64,000 nucleotides of DNA from Desulfobacterales bacterium (GTDB lineage: Bacteria; Desulfobacterota; Desulfobulbia; Desulfobulbales; BM004): the NCBI GenBank assembly GCA_021647905.1, contig JAKITW010000001.1, positions 30,052 to 94,051 on the forward strand. Direction: 5' to 3'. A program made the position numbers and the translations under genes. This document shows, piece after piece, positions 22,740-31,582 of this stretch (the first letter of the stretch is position 1; every line of letters starts with the position of its first letter). Below the pieces are notes generated by a model, which was given only the letters and a program-made list of their open reading frames with translations, did not search any database and had not been told where the DNA came from.

Positions 22740-23984
22740 TCAGCCCCGCATCACGTTCATCATGTCCCACATCGGCATGAAGATGGCCAGGGCAATCAGC
22801 CCGACCACACAGCCCATGACCAGCAGCAGGAGCGGCTCGATCAGGGTAGCCAGGTTCTTGATGGTGTAGTTGGTCTCGGTATCGTAATAATCAGCCACCT
22901 TGTCGAGCAGTGCATCCAGTTCCCCTGTTTCCTCGCCCACCGCCACCATCTGCACCACCATGGCCGGGAAATGGGGATGCTTGGCCATGGCGATGTTAAG
23001 CGGCACCCCATCTTCAACGTCGTCCAGCATCCGGCCGGCCATGCGGAAAAGAAGCAGGTTGTCCAGGGCGCTGGCAGCCAGCCGGAGTCCGTTGACGATA
23101 TCAATGCCGCTTTTTCCCAGTACCGCCAGGACCCGGCAGAAGCGGGAGAGGTAGATCTTTTTCGAGAGTTCGCCGATGATCGGCAGCCGCAGGAGTAACC
23201 GGTCGCGGGCCAGGACAACGGTTTCGTACTGCAGGGCATAATGCCAGGCCATTGCCGCCAGGGCCGCGGCCACGCAGATCCCCAGGAAGTTATGGGACAT
23301 GAAGTTGCTGGCTGCGATCATGACCTGGGTGGGCAGGGGCAGCGCGGTCCTGGAGCTGGCAAAGAGGGTGACGAATTTCGGCACCACAAAGGTCATCAGA
23401 AAGGCCACCGCGCCGACAATGGCCATCACCACCAGCTTGGGATAGCGGGTCGCGGTCCTGATCCGCTCGCGGATGTCTTTTTCGTTTTCATAGAGATCAG
23501 CCAGGTACTCGAAGGAGTTGTTCAGGTTGCCGGTCTCTTCGCCGATCCGGACAATATTGATGAACAGCCGGTTAAAGGTCCGGGGAAAGAGGCTGAAGGC
23601 CTCACTCATGCTGGAGCCGGCTTCCAGTTCCGCGCCAATGGTTGTCAGCAGCTTGCCCAGTTTGGGGTTGAGGGTCTGCCTGGTCATGATCTCCAGGGCC
23701 TGCAGGACCGCAACCCCGGCCGAGAGCATGGTGCCGAGCTGGCGGCAGAAGAGGATCAGGTCATCGATGGTCACCCCGCCGAACCGGTCGGCAAGGGAGA
23801 GTTTGAGTCTGGTGAAAATGTCTGCATCGCCGCCAGCCTCCTGTTCCGCGACAATGTCGATCCGGATCGGGGTCATGTTGTTTTCAACCAGCCAGGTCTC
23901 CACCTGATGGACGATTTCAGCGGACCGTTTTCCGCTGATCTGTTTTCCCGAGGCGTTGATCGCCTGGTAACGGAAAGTCGGCAT
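22740..23984 (-). CDS. mshG: MSHA-type pilus inner-membrane platform protein (GspF/PilC family)
   Basis: 414 aa, two GspF domains: about 70-195 (FCRQLGTMLSAGVAVLQALEIM) and 275-400 (FCRVLAVLGKSGIDIVNGLRLA), with membrane segments such as LVVMAIVGAVAFLMTFVVPKF and LLLLVMGCVVGLIALAIFM. N-terminal PTFRYQAINASGKQISGKRSAE is typical. It acts with the MshE-like ATPase encoded 3 bp upstream to assemble pilin subunits. It is distinct from the solitary PilC at 6022-7227. Last gene of the operon; its stop is followed by repeat R3. Confidence 0.9.
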   Translation of the reverse strand: MPTFRYQAINASGKQISGKRSAEIVHQVETWLVENNMTPIRIDIVAEQEAGGDADIFTRLKLSLADRFGGVTIDDLILFCRQLGTMLSAGVAVLQALEIMTRQTLNPKLGKLLTTIGAELEAGSSMSEAFSLFPRTFNRLFINIVRIGEETGNLNNSFEYLADLYENEKDIRERIRTATRYPKLVVMAIVGAVAFLMTFVVPKFVTLFASSRTALPLPTQVMIAASNFMSHNFLGICVAAALAAMAWHYALQYETVVLARDRLLLRLPIIGELSKKIYLSRFCRVLAVLGKSGIDIVNGLRLAASALDNLLLFRMAGRMLDDVEDGVPLNIAMAKHPHFPAMVVQMVAVGEETGELDALLDKVADYYDTETNYTIKNLATLIEPLLLLVMGCVVGLIALAIFMPMWDMMNVMRG

Positions 23985-23987
23985 GAC

Positions 23988-25646
23988 CTACTCCTGGGCC
24001 TCAAGGGTGACCCGGAGTACCTCGTCCAAAGAGGTGAGTCCGGCAAAAACCTTCTTGAGTCCGGCCCGGCGGAGGGGAACAACGCCCTCGGCCGCGGCCA
24101 TCATGGCGATCTCGTGGCTGGCCGATTTGGTCACGATCAGATCCTTGATGGCGTTGCCGATCGGCATGATCTCGTAGATAGCCATCCGGCCGCGGTAGCC
24201 GGACTCGTCACACTCCTTGCAGCTGCCGGGCTGGTAGAAAACCCGATCCTCCTGGACCGGGATGTTCAGTTCCTCCTGCAGGGCGGCAGGGGGGCTGAAG
24301 GAGTGCCTGCAGAGCGGGCAGAGGAGCCGTACCAGCCGTTGGGCCACCACCAGGCCCAGGGAGGAGGAGATGAGAAAGGGCGGGATCTCCATGTCGATGA
24401 GCCGGGCCACGGCGCCAACCGCGTCGTTGGTATGCAGGGTAGACAGGACCAGGTGACCGGTGAGGGCCGCCTGGATGGCGATCTCCGCTGTTTCCAGGTC
24501 GCGGACCTCGCCGATCATGATCACGTCGGGGTCCTGGCGCAGGATGGACCGCAGGGCCGAGGCAAAGGTGAGGTCGGCCTTGGGATTGACCTGGATCTGG
24601 TTGATGCCCGGCAGCTCGTATTCCAGGGGGTCCTCAACAGTGACGATATTCTTCTCCGGCGAGTTGATGTAGTTCAGGGCCCCGTAGAGGGTGGTGGTCT
24701 TGCCGCTGCCGGTGGGGCCGGTTACCAGGAGTATCTCGTGGGGATGGAGCAGATGTTTTTCAAAAATATCCTGCTGCTCCGGCTCAAAGCCGAGATCCTG
24801 GAGGCTGATCCTGACCTTGGCCTTGTCCAGCAACCGCATGACCACCTTTTCCCCGGCCTGCAGGGGCAGGGTCGAGACCCGGATGTCAAAGGAGCGGCCG
24901 GAGACCGGGATCTCGAAACGGCCGTCCAGGGGTTTCCGTTTTTCACCGATATCCATCCGGGCGAGGATCTTGATCCGGGAGACAATGCTGGGGTGGGACT
25001 CCAGCGGGAAACTCAACGATTCCCGCAGAATGCCGTCCACCCGGATCCGGGTCCGCACCTTTTTGGGGGTGGGCTCGATATGGATGTCGCTGGCCCGGCT
25101 GCGCACCGCCTGGAGGATGATCCGGTCCACTGCCTGGACCGCGTCGAACTCCTTGGCCGCGGCCCGGGTTGCCTTGCTCGCCTGGGGGGGCATGGGCTGG
25201 GCCGTGTTTCCGTGGTAGCGGTCAATGGCGGCGATTATTTTTGATTCTTCGGCAACACAGGTGACGATGTGGTCCTTGATGTAGCGGGAAGCATCGTCCA
25301 GGGCAAAGATATTCAGCGGGTCGGCAAAGGCCACCAGGGTCTCCCCGGGCCGTTTGCCCACGGCGAGCATTTTATGCTTCCGGGCGATCATCTCCGGCAC
25401 GAGCCTGATCACCTCGGGGTCAAGGATGATCCGGTTGAAATCGATGAAAGGGATGTGGAGCTGTTTGGCCACGGTTTTGGCCACGGTCTCTTCAGTGGCA
25501 AAGCCCAGTTCCCGCAGCGCCTCACCCAGCTTGATCTGCCGTTCCCTGCCAAAGGCCAGGGCCTGCTGGAGCTGATCAACGGTGATCAGCCCGCCTTCCA
25601 CCAGGATGTCGCCAAAACGTTTTTTTTTGGCTGGTTGTATTTGCAT
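23988..25646 (-). CDS. mshE: MSHA-type pilus assembly ATPase (GspE/PilB family)
   Basis: 552-aa cytoplasmic hexameric ATPase that powers pilus extension. An N-terminal MshEN-type domain (RFGDILVEGGLITVDQLQQAL) is followed by the GspE core: Walker A GPTGSGKTTTLYGAL, Asp box EDPLEYELPGINQIQVN, Walker B IGEVRDLETAEIAIQ and His box GHLVLSTLHTND. A zinc tetracysteine module (CPLC and CKEC) is present near the C terminus. MshEN domains in relatives bind cyclic di-GMP, so its activity may be tuned by that messenger. Confidence 0.93.
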   Translation of the reverse strand: MQIQPAKKKRFGDILVEGGLITVDQLQQALAFGRERQIKLGEALRELGFATEETVAKTVAKQLHIPFIDFNRIILDPEVIRLVPEMIARKHKMLAVGKRPGETLVAFADPLNIFALDDASRYIKDHIVTCVAEESKIIAAIDRYHGNTAQPMPPQASKATRAAAKEFDAVQAVDRIILQAVRSRASDIHIEPTPKKVRTRIRVDGILRESLSFPLESHPSIVSRIKILARMDIGEKRKPLDGRFEIPVSGRSFDIRVSTLPLQAGEKVVMRLLDKAKVRISLQDLGFEPEQQDIFEKHLLHPHEILLVTGPTGSGKTTTLYGALNYINSPEKNIVTVEDPLEYELPGINQIQVNPKADLTFASALRSILRQDPDVIMIGEVRDLETAEIAIQAALTGHLVLSTLHTNDAVGAVARLIDMEIPPFLISSSLGLVVAQRLVRLLCPLCRHSFSPPAALQEELNIPVQEDRVFYQPGSCKECDESGYRGRMAIYEIMPIGNAIKDLIVTKSASHEIAMMAAAEGVVPLRRAGLKKVFAGLTSLDEVLRVTLEAQE

Positions 25647-25806
25647 GACCGGTTTGCCCTGGGGATCCGCTTGAGTATTGTTCGTAATTCGATATGGTCG
25701 GTCAATACCGTGACCCGACGATTCATTTCATGGGGACAGAAAACATTATATTCCTGGCCGCGATCATTGCTCCATGTTTTTTCACCCCTGGCCCACTGTC
25801 ATCCGT

Positions 25807-26853
25807 CTAAGGCCGGATGGCAACCAGGTTGGCCAGATCCCGGATGACACGTTCGGCAAAGTCGGGTCGCAGGGACAGGATGCATGCTATCAGCGCCAGC
25901 GAAACGGCCCCGGCCAGGAGCAGGCCCCGCCGGGACCGGTTGAACCGGGGAGTACCTTTTTGATCCAGGGCCAGGGATGCGTCCGCCTGGCTGAAGATGG
26001 AGGCGGTCAGACGCGGAGAATGCCTGGAAAAGGCCACCAGCAGAGCCCGGGCCGCCAAGCGGTTGATCCGGCGCGGCACCCCGTTGGTCAGTCGCCAGAG
26101 GCGCTGCCGGGCTCGCCGGCCCATGACCAGGTTGTCCCGCCCGGCCCGGGCCAGCCGGAAGTTCACATAGGATACCGTCTCCTCGGGGGTGAGCGCTGGC
26201 AGGGTCTCGATGATCGTTATCCGCTGGAGGAGCTGGCGCAGGTTCGGTTGCCGCAGTTTGTGGCGCAACTCCGGCTGGCCGACCAGGATGATCTGCAGCC
26301 ACTTCTGCCGGTCTGATTCAAAGTTGGAGAGCAGCCGCAGCTGTTCGATGGTTTCATCGGGGAGATTCTGGGCCTCGTCGATGATCACAGCCAGCCGCCG
26401 GTTGTCACTGGCCAGGGCAAAGAGATAACCGTTCAATTCCCGGAGCAGGGATTCCATGTTGTCGGAGGCGGCCGCGGTTTCCCGGCCCACGTCCACCAGG
26501 ATGGCCTGGAGCAGTTCGGCCGGGGAAAGCAGGGGCGAGAGGATGAGCGCGGTTTCATACTCATCCTTGAATTCGGCCCGGAATTCGGCGAGCAGCATTC
26601 GCAGGAGCAGGGTCTTGCCGGTTCCCACCTCACCGGTGATGATGATAAACCCCTCGCCCTGGCGGATTCCGTAACGGACCACCCGCAGGATCGCGTTGTG
26701 GCCGGCGGACCGAAAAAAGAAACGGCGGTTGGGGGTGAGCAGGAACGGCTCCTCGCTGAGACCGAAAAAGGCCAGGTGGGGCGCGTGGTTCCAGGGGGGC
26801 TGATCCGCCCGGGAAGGGGATGGCGAGATTGCTGTTGTCAGGTCTGTTTTCAT
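25807..26853 (-). CDS. mshM: ExeA/MshM-like AAA ATPase of the pilus operon
   Basis: 348 aa. Opens its fold with FFGLSEEPFLLTPNRRFFF, typical of the GspA/ExeA/MshM group. Walker A GEVGTGKTLLLRMLL, Walker B LAVIIDEAQNLPDE, sensor region and RINRLAARALLVAF follow. A single membrane segment near the C terminus (GLLLAGAVSLALIACILSL, about 310-330) would anchor it. Homologues help to place the secretin or remodel peptidoglycan. It starts 6 bp after the secretin stop. The 160-bp gap downstream, before mshE, may hold an internal promoter. Confidence 0.88.
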   Translation of the reverse strand: MKTDLTTAISPSPSRADQPPWNHAPHLAFFGLSEEPFLLTPNRRFFFRSAGHNAILRVVRYGIRQGEGFIIITGEVGTGKTLLLRMLLAEFRAEFKDEYETALILSPLLSPAELLQAILVDVGRETAAASDNMESLLRELNGYLFALASDNRRLAVIIDEAQNLPDETIEQLRLLSNFESDRQKWLQIILVGQPELRHKLRQPNLRQLLQRITIIETLPALTPEETVSYVNFRLARAGRDNLVMGRRARQRLWRLTNGVPRRINRLAARALLVAFSRHSPRLTASIFSQADASLALDQKGTPRFNRSRRGLLLAGAVSLALIACILSLRPDFAERVIRDLANLVAIRP

Positions 26854-26859
26854 GTCCGG

Positions 26860-28596
26860 TTATCTGTTTACCGGCAGTACCACGGCGGCCCGGCTCTGGG
26901 GGCCGTTGAATTCCCCGGCATGTTTGACCGCCAGGCTCCAGCCCTGGTAATCGCCCAACCGGACCGCGTACCAGATCTGTCCGTTTCCAGAGGTGAGTTC
27001 GGCAAGATAGGGGGTATATCCCTTGTCCCGGATCCTGTTCAGCATCTTTTCGGCATTGGCCTTTTTCCGGAAGGAGCCGACCTGCACGGTGTACAGGGGA
27101 GGTCCTTCCGGATCAGATGATACCATTTCCACCTGGTCCGGAAGGGCGCTGTCAGCCGCTGGTCGAGGAGCGGCAAGATTGTCGGCCCCGGCCTCGGCCG
27201 CGCCGGGCGGCCCGGCGGTGGAAACGGGTTCCCGGGCGGATGCCTCCGGCCCGGTCGTGATCGCGGTCCCGGCTTTTGGGGTCACGGCCGGTTTTTTCAA
27301 CTGCCGGGCGTCCGGTGGGGCACTGGCCGGCGATCCGGCCGGATCCGGGCGGTTGCCGTCTTCCATGGAGAGAATGGTCGGAGTGATGAACACCTGGAGT
27401 TCGTAGCGTTTTTTGCTGTCATCCTTGCTTTTGAAGAGATTACCCAGTATCGGGATGGTGCCCAGCAGCGGGACCCGTTGTTTGATATTGTCTTTGTTTT
27501 CCAGGAGGATCCCGCCGATGACCACGGTCTGGTTGTTTTCCAGAAAGAGGGTGGAGGAGATCTCCTGGGTGTCGATGGTGGGTTGTCCCCCGGAGGAGGC
27601 GGTGGAGACACTGTCGTTGGTCACTGAGACATCAAGGACGATGTAGTGGTTCTTCAAGATGCGCGGCGTTACCTTGAGACTCAGGCTGGCCTCGCGGAAC
27701 GAGGTGTTGATCGAGCTGTCGGTCTGGGTCACATAGGCCACTTCCTTGCCCTGCTTGATCTCGGCCTCCTTGCCGTCCAGGACCAGGATGCGCGGCGAGG
27801 AGAGAACCCGGGCCAGATTGTCTTGTTCCAATGCCTGCAGTTCCAGGTTCAGGTTCAGATTGTTGCGCAGATAGCCCACCATCAGGTCGGCGGTGTGGCT
27901 TACCTGCTGGTCCACCGCACCGGTTACCGACAGGTCGCCGTACCGGTCGCTGAATCCCCATTTGATGCCCAGCCGCCGCTTGGCCTCGTCGCTGATGATC
28001 ACGATCCTGGCCTCGATATATACCTGGGGGATGGGGCGGTCCAGTTCGGTGAACATGGCCGATACCTTATCCAGCTGTTCCCGGAGGTCAACGATCAGGA
28101 GGCAGTTGCCGCGTTCGGTGGGGGTGATGGTGCCGGATTTGCTCAAAAGTTTGCCCAGTTGTTCCAGATAATCCTCGGCCCGGCCGTACTGGGAACAGAT
28201 CCGCCTGGTGGCCAGGTTGACCGGGGCGGACTGAAAATCCTCTTCTTTCTGGATAAAGAGAACCCCTTCCTTTTCGTAATAGCGCAGATGTTTGGCAGTC
28301 ACCACCAGGTTGAAGATGTCGTACAGGGTACGGCTTTCCATCTCAATGGTGATCGTGTCATCGATATTATCGGCAACATAGACGGTAATCCCCGCCTGCC
28401 GGGCAATGGCCCGGAAGAGAAGCGGCACCTTAAGATTATCGCCCCGGATTGAAGCGGGATGATCCTTCAGCGCATCGATCAATGTCCCGGCCCGTACTCC
28501 CGGCGTCATTAACAACAGGCCGGCAAGGACAAGGTGGATGAGGAGTATGATCCTGACTTTTGGCGACAGAACCTTAATTTTCAATTGGTTACCCAT
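26860..28596 (-). CDS. mshL: MshL-like secretin fused to a C-terminal SPOR domain
   Basis: 578 aa, outer-membrane secretin pore for pilus exit. A signal sequence near residues 12-36 (ILLIHLVLAGLLLMTPGVRA) is followed by a secretin short N-terminal domain (VYVADNIDDTITIEMESRTL), an N1-like region (GNCLLIVDLREQLDKV) and the secretin core (RVLSSPRILVLDGKEAEIKQG to RVPLLGTIPILGNLFKSK). A Pro/Ala-rich linker of about 90 residues leads to a SPOR domain (YTVQVGSFRKKANAEKML, about 505-578), which binds denuded septal peptidoglycan glycan. The fusion may anchor the pilus port to the cell wall (inference). Confidence 0.9.
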   Translation of the reverse strand: MGNQLKIKVLSPKVRIILLIHLVLAGLLLMTPGVRAGTLIDALKDHPASIRGDNLKVPLLFRAIARQAGITVYVADNIDDTITIEMESRTLYDIFNLVVTAKHLRYYEKEGVLFIQKEEDFQSAPVNLATRRICSQYGRAEDYLEQLGKLLSKSGTITPTERGNCLLIVDLREQLDKVSAMFTELDRPIPQVYIEARIVIISDEAKRRLGIKWGFSDRYGDLSVTGAVDQQVSHTADLMVGYLRNNLNLNLELQALEQDNLARVLSSPRILVLDGKEAEIKQGKEVAYVTQTDSSINTSFREASLSLKVTPRILKNHYIVLDVSVTNDSVSTASSGGQPTIDTQEISSTLFLENNQTVVIGGILLENKDNIKQRVPLLGTIPILGNLFKSKDDSKKRYELQVFITPTILSMEDGNRPDPAGSPASAPPDARQLKKPAVTPKAGTAITTGPEASAREPVSTAGPPGAAEAGADNLAAPRPAADSALPDQVEMVSSDPEGPPLYTVQVGSFRKKANAEKMLNRIRDKGYTPYLAELTSGNGQIWYAVRLGDYQGWSLAVKHAGEFNGPQSRAAVVLPVNR

Positions 28597-28659
28597 GCAG
28601 ATCCTTTTGCCCCTGGAAGAGGCTGCTCAGGATAGAGTGTTTCCGGTTCTTCGGCCGGG

Positions 28660-29109
28660 TTACGGCTCACTACCGGTCCCCAGGTTGATCTCCGTGGTTT
28701 CGAATCCGATCACATGGCGGGTCGGCCCTTTTGCCAGGGTAATGGAATCCCGGTGGATAGCCAGCACCCGTATCCCTGAAAATTCATCGCCAACCCCGAT
28801 CAGCCTGCCGTTGATGATCGCCAGGGGTTTGCTCCGGTTCCAGAGAATGGCCTCTGCCCGCAGCTTCTTCATCGCCGCCAATGCTGATTCGTCGGCCTGG
28901 CGTTGCCGGGAGTCGGCTGGCATGGATTTTTCCGCTGGCCAGGCAAAGATATTCCTGCTGGGAACCGGCGCCCGGGTGGACCGTTCGGTCCTGTCCAGCA
29001 GTTCCGGTCGAACGACCAGGGTCAGCATCTCCTCGGATTGAACCGGTCCGGCGGTCGCCGCGACCGTGCAAAATGCCAACAGAGCAATGATCAGTATATT
29101 TTTCGCCAT
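28660..29109 (-). CDS. MshK/PilP-like periplasmic protein
   Basis: 149 aa from ATG 29109, chosen because it yields a good signal peptide (MAKNILIIALLAFCTVAATA). Upstream in-frame starts (TTG 29190, ATG 29157) would bury that signal. The C-terminal half (PLAIINGRLIGVGDEFSGIRVLAIHRDSITL) resembles the beta-rich HR-type domain of GspC/PilP/MshK that contacts the secretin. The N-terminal half is charged and low-complexity. Position between the PilO-like gene and the secretin fits MshK. Confidence 0.7.
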   Translation of the reverse strand: MAKNILIIALLAFCTVAATAGPVQSEEMLTLVVRPELLDRTERSTRAPVPSRNIFAWPAEKSMPADSRQRQADESALAAMKKLRAEAILWNRSKPLAIINGRLIGVGDEFSGIRVLAIHRDSITLAKGPTRHVIGFETTEINLGTGSEP

Positions 29110-29196
29110 GTTTTCATATTTCAGCGGATTAACAACCATGAATAACACTGTAAACATCGTAGTTCTAACAAGGTCACCATACAAGCTCAAACATTT

Positions 29197-29862
29197 TCAT
29201 CCGGCCGGGCCGGTTTTCAGGCCGATTCTGCCCACCTTGAGAATGAAGTGGAGCGGCCGGTCCCCCTTGTCCTTGCCGGCTGTCCTGTTCTCTATGACAA
29301 GGTCGTCGATCATGCTCACCGGCGGACTCTCTTCCAGGTGGAGCAGGTAGTTGTACAGGGTTGTAAAGTCGGTGTTCCCTTCAATGCGGACCGGGTAGAT
29401 GGTAAAGGCGTCCCTGGTTTCCGGTTCAAGGTGGCGGACCTTTTGCAGGTTATCGTTGATCTTCACCGGCGTTGAGGGCTGAAGGGTGAAAACCGAGTTG
29501 TTGAACTCCTGCTCATCGCCCAATATCCGCCACTGGCGGGTGAGGATTCGTTCCTTTAACAGGTTGACGGCGAGCCCATCCTTTAAGGAGCGGATCTGTT
29601 CTTCCATGGTGTGGATGCCCGTGGTCATGATCCGCCCGGCCCGGCCCGGACTGGACTGGAGCAGTTGATTCTTGAGCGCGGTTTCCTGCTTTATTTTTTT
29701 TTGCTTTGGTTCAAGGATAAAGGCGTGGCCGACATAGTAGGCGCACAGGCAGAGGGCCAGGGCCAGGACCAGGGTTCGCAACACCGGAATCCCCTCGGGG
29801 TCGTTGCGCAGGGCAAGAAGCTTTCCCTGGCTGATGTGGATTATTTCCTGGACGCGCAGCAT
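29197..29862 (-). CDS. PilO/MshJ-like inner-membrane alignment protein
   Basis: 221-aa bitopic protein: short cytoplasmic part, one membrane segment (TLVLALALCLCAYYVGHAFI, about residues 30-50), a coiled-coil stretch (EPKQKKIKQETALKNQLL and EEQIRSLKDGLAVNLLKER) and a periplasmic ferredoxin-like domain (YPVRIEGNTDFTTLYNYLLHLEE). This is the architecture of PilO/GspM, which pairs with PilN below the secretin. Identity rests on architecture and operon order rather than strong sequence motifs. Confidence 0.72.
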   Translation of the reverse strand: MLRVQEIIHISQGKLLALRNDPEGIPVLRTLVLALALCLCAYYVGHAFILEPKQKKIKQETALKNQLLQSSPGRAGRIMTTGIHTMEEQIRSLKDGLAVNLLKERILTRQWRILGDEQEFNNSVFTLQPSTPVKINDNLQKVRHLEPETRDAFTIYPVRIEGNTDFTTLYNYLLHLEESPPVSMIDDLVIENRTAGKDKGDRPLHFILKVGRIGLKTGPAG

Positions 29863-29879
29863 GTTAACCGGTCCCGTGT

Positions 29880-30449
29880 TTATTCGTCGGCATTGTTGAG
29901 CCTGCCGGAGATATTGAATTCAAAGAGCATTTCGTTGTCCTGGTTTTTCCGGTTGATGGCCTTGAGGGTGATCTCTCCGAATTTGCCGGAGTTCCTTAAT
30001 CTTTCCACAAGGCCGGGCAGGTCCTCGTAACCACGCGCCTCGCCCGAGAGTTCCCCGTTATTGCCGTTGAACCTGATGGAACGGAAGACGATCGAGGGAG
30101 GGGTTGCCGCGGCGATCACGGCAAGCAGCTCGGAGAAGATCTTTTTTTGATGCCGGAGCCCGGTCAGCCGGCGGACCCGGGCCGCAACCAGGGAGTTCTG
30201 TTGGTTCAGCCGGGCCAGTTCGGCCTTTTTGGCCTGGAACCGGTTGAGGGACCGGGAGTAATTATCAGTGGACTGCTGGAGGAGGGCTCGGTCTTTTCCC
30301 GCCTGATTGATCCTGTTGGTAAGGGAGCGGTCCTGGACATAGAGGTTGAGGGCGATAATAGCCAGCACAAGAACCAGGACCGGTGGTATCTTGTCCTTGA
30401 TCTTGCTGGAAAGCGGTTTTTTGGGGACGAGATTTATGCGGTCAATCAT
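29880..30449 (-). CDS. PilN-like pilus alignment subcomplex protein
   Basis: 189 aa from ATG 30449 (MIDRINLVPKKP), matching the usual MIxINLLP start through which PilN binds PilM. A GTG at 30458, overlapping the previous stop (GTGA), is an alternative. One membrane segment (IPPVLVLVLAIIALNLYV), a coiled coil with RFQAKKAELARLNQQ, then a small periplasmic domain (PSIVFRSIRFNGNNGELSGEA). It lies between the PilM-like and PilO-like genes. Confidence 0.8.
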   Translation of the reverse strand: MIDRINLVPKKPLSSKIKDKIPPVLVLVLAIIALNLYVQDRSLTNRINQAGKDRALLQQSTDNYSRSLNRFQAKKAELARLNQQNSLVAARVRRLTGLRHQKKIFSELLAVIAAATPPSIVFRSIRFNGNNGELSGEARGYEDLPGLVERLRNSGKFGEITLKAINRKNQDNEMLFEFNISGRLNNADE

Positions 30450-30454
30450 CGGGC

Positions 30455-31582
30455 TCACCAGCGGGCTCCGGTGCCGATGCAGATGGCGCCGTAGGACGGC
30501 GGGCAGCCGGCCGGCAGTTGTTCCTCCCCGAGCAGGGGCTCGACTGCCAGGTCCATGGATGTCCGGACGATATCCTGCAACTCCTTGAAAAAGTCATCGG
30601 CCCCGCCGGCAAAGAGCTGACTGACCGGGCTTCCCTTTACCACTGATCCGTAGTAGTCGCGGGTGCGGATCAGCTCCAGGCTGATCTGTTGCAGATAGTC
30701 ATACCAGGTTCCCTTGGCAACCGGATCGGATGTTGCCGTGCCGGGACCGTTATCTCCGGGAGCAGCACCTGCCTTTTTGTCTGCCGGTGCCGGGTCGGTT
30801 GAACCATGTTTCAAGATATCGAAATTGAGCAGGATGGCGTCCATGGCGCTGTCATCGATGAATTCCTTGCCCGGTGCGGGCAAGGGCGGGGGCGTTATCG
30901 TCTGTGCTGGTCCGGCCGTTGCCGATTGCCGGACCGCGGCCGCGGAATAGGGAGTCGCCGGCCGGGCCAGGGGCACGGATCGGACAACGGTGAGGACATT
31001 TTTTTCATGGATTGCGATGGAGATACTCCGGTTCCAGATCAGGAGGCAGAGGCTCGACTTCCCGGTCCGGAGGCGACCCTGGCGGTCAAGGAGCCCGAAG
31101 GCGGCAAAGACGTCGCTTTCAAAAAAGGTGAGTTCCAGCTTTTTTTCGCCCAGTTCCCGGCGGAACATCTCAAAGGACTTGCGTTGGAAAAGATAAACAG
31201 TGACCACCAGCTGGCCCTTCAATCGCTGGCTGATCTGCCAGTCATAAAGCAGGTCCTTGAGCGGTTGATCAACGACCTTGGCCAGGTGGTAGGGCAGGGC
31301 CTGGTTAATCGCCTCCCTGGGCATTGCCGGCAGGGTAATGTTCTTGGTGGTGAAAAAACTCAATGGCAGGGCCATTGACAGCTCGCCCTGGGAGGTCTCC
31401 GGCACCCGGGAAAGGAGCCGGTGCATACTGGTCTTGTTGGTCACGGCCACCCCGTTGGTGTTGCCCAGCATCGTCAGGATCGGTTCCTTTTGCGCGGACC
31501 TGGTGATTTCCGCGAGTATGGCGCCGCCGGTGTCGCCGGCCAGGGCGAACATTTTTTTATTCTTCAGAAAGCGGTGGATCAT
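30455..31582 (-). CDS. PilM/MshI-like actin-fold assembly protein
   Basis: 375-aa cytoplasmic protein with an actin-like (PilM/GspL) fold, inferred from MFALAGDTGGAILAEI near the start, LPLSFFTTKNITLPAMPREAINQALPYHLAKVV and LCLLIWNRSISIAIHEKNVLTVVRSV. It would bind the PilN cytoplasmic tail and link it to the ATPase. ATG 31582 overlaps the preceding stop (TGATG). A Pro/Ala-rich insert lies around 215-285. Sequence is divergent, so confidence rests partly on order. Confidence 0.75.
   Translation of the reverse strand: MIHRFLKNKKMFALAGDTGGAILAEITRSAQKEPILTMLGNTNGVAVTNKTSMHRLLSRVPETSQGELSMALPLSFFTTKNITLPAMPREAINQALPYHLAKVVDQPLKDLLYDWQISQRLKGQLVVTVYLFQRKSFEMFRRELGEKKLELTFFESDVFAAFGLLDRQGRLRTGKSSLCLLIWNRSISIAIHEKNVLTVVRSVPLARPATPYSAAAVRQSATAGPAQTITPPPLPAPGKEFIDDSAMDAILLNFDILKHGSTDPAPADKKAGAAPGDNGPGTATSDPVAKGTWYDYLQQISLELIRTRDYYGSVVKGSPVSQLFAGGADDFFKELQDIVRTSMDLAVEPLLGEEQLPAGCPPSYGAICIGTGARW

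Noticed and set aside
23241..25244. 667-codon plus-strand open frame
   Set aside because: Antisense to the strongly supported MshG- and MshE-like genes. Low-complexity Gly/Asp/His-rich translation typical of GC-driven antisense frames.
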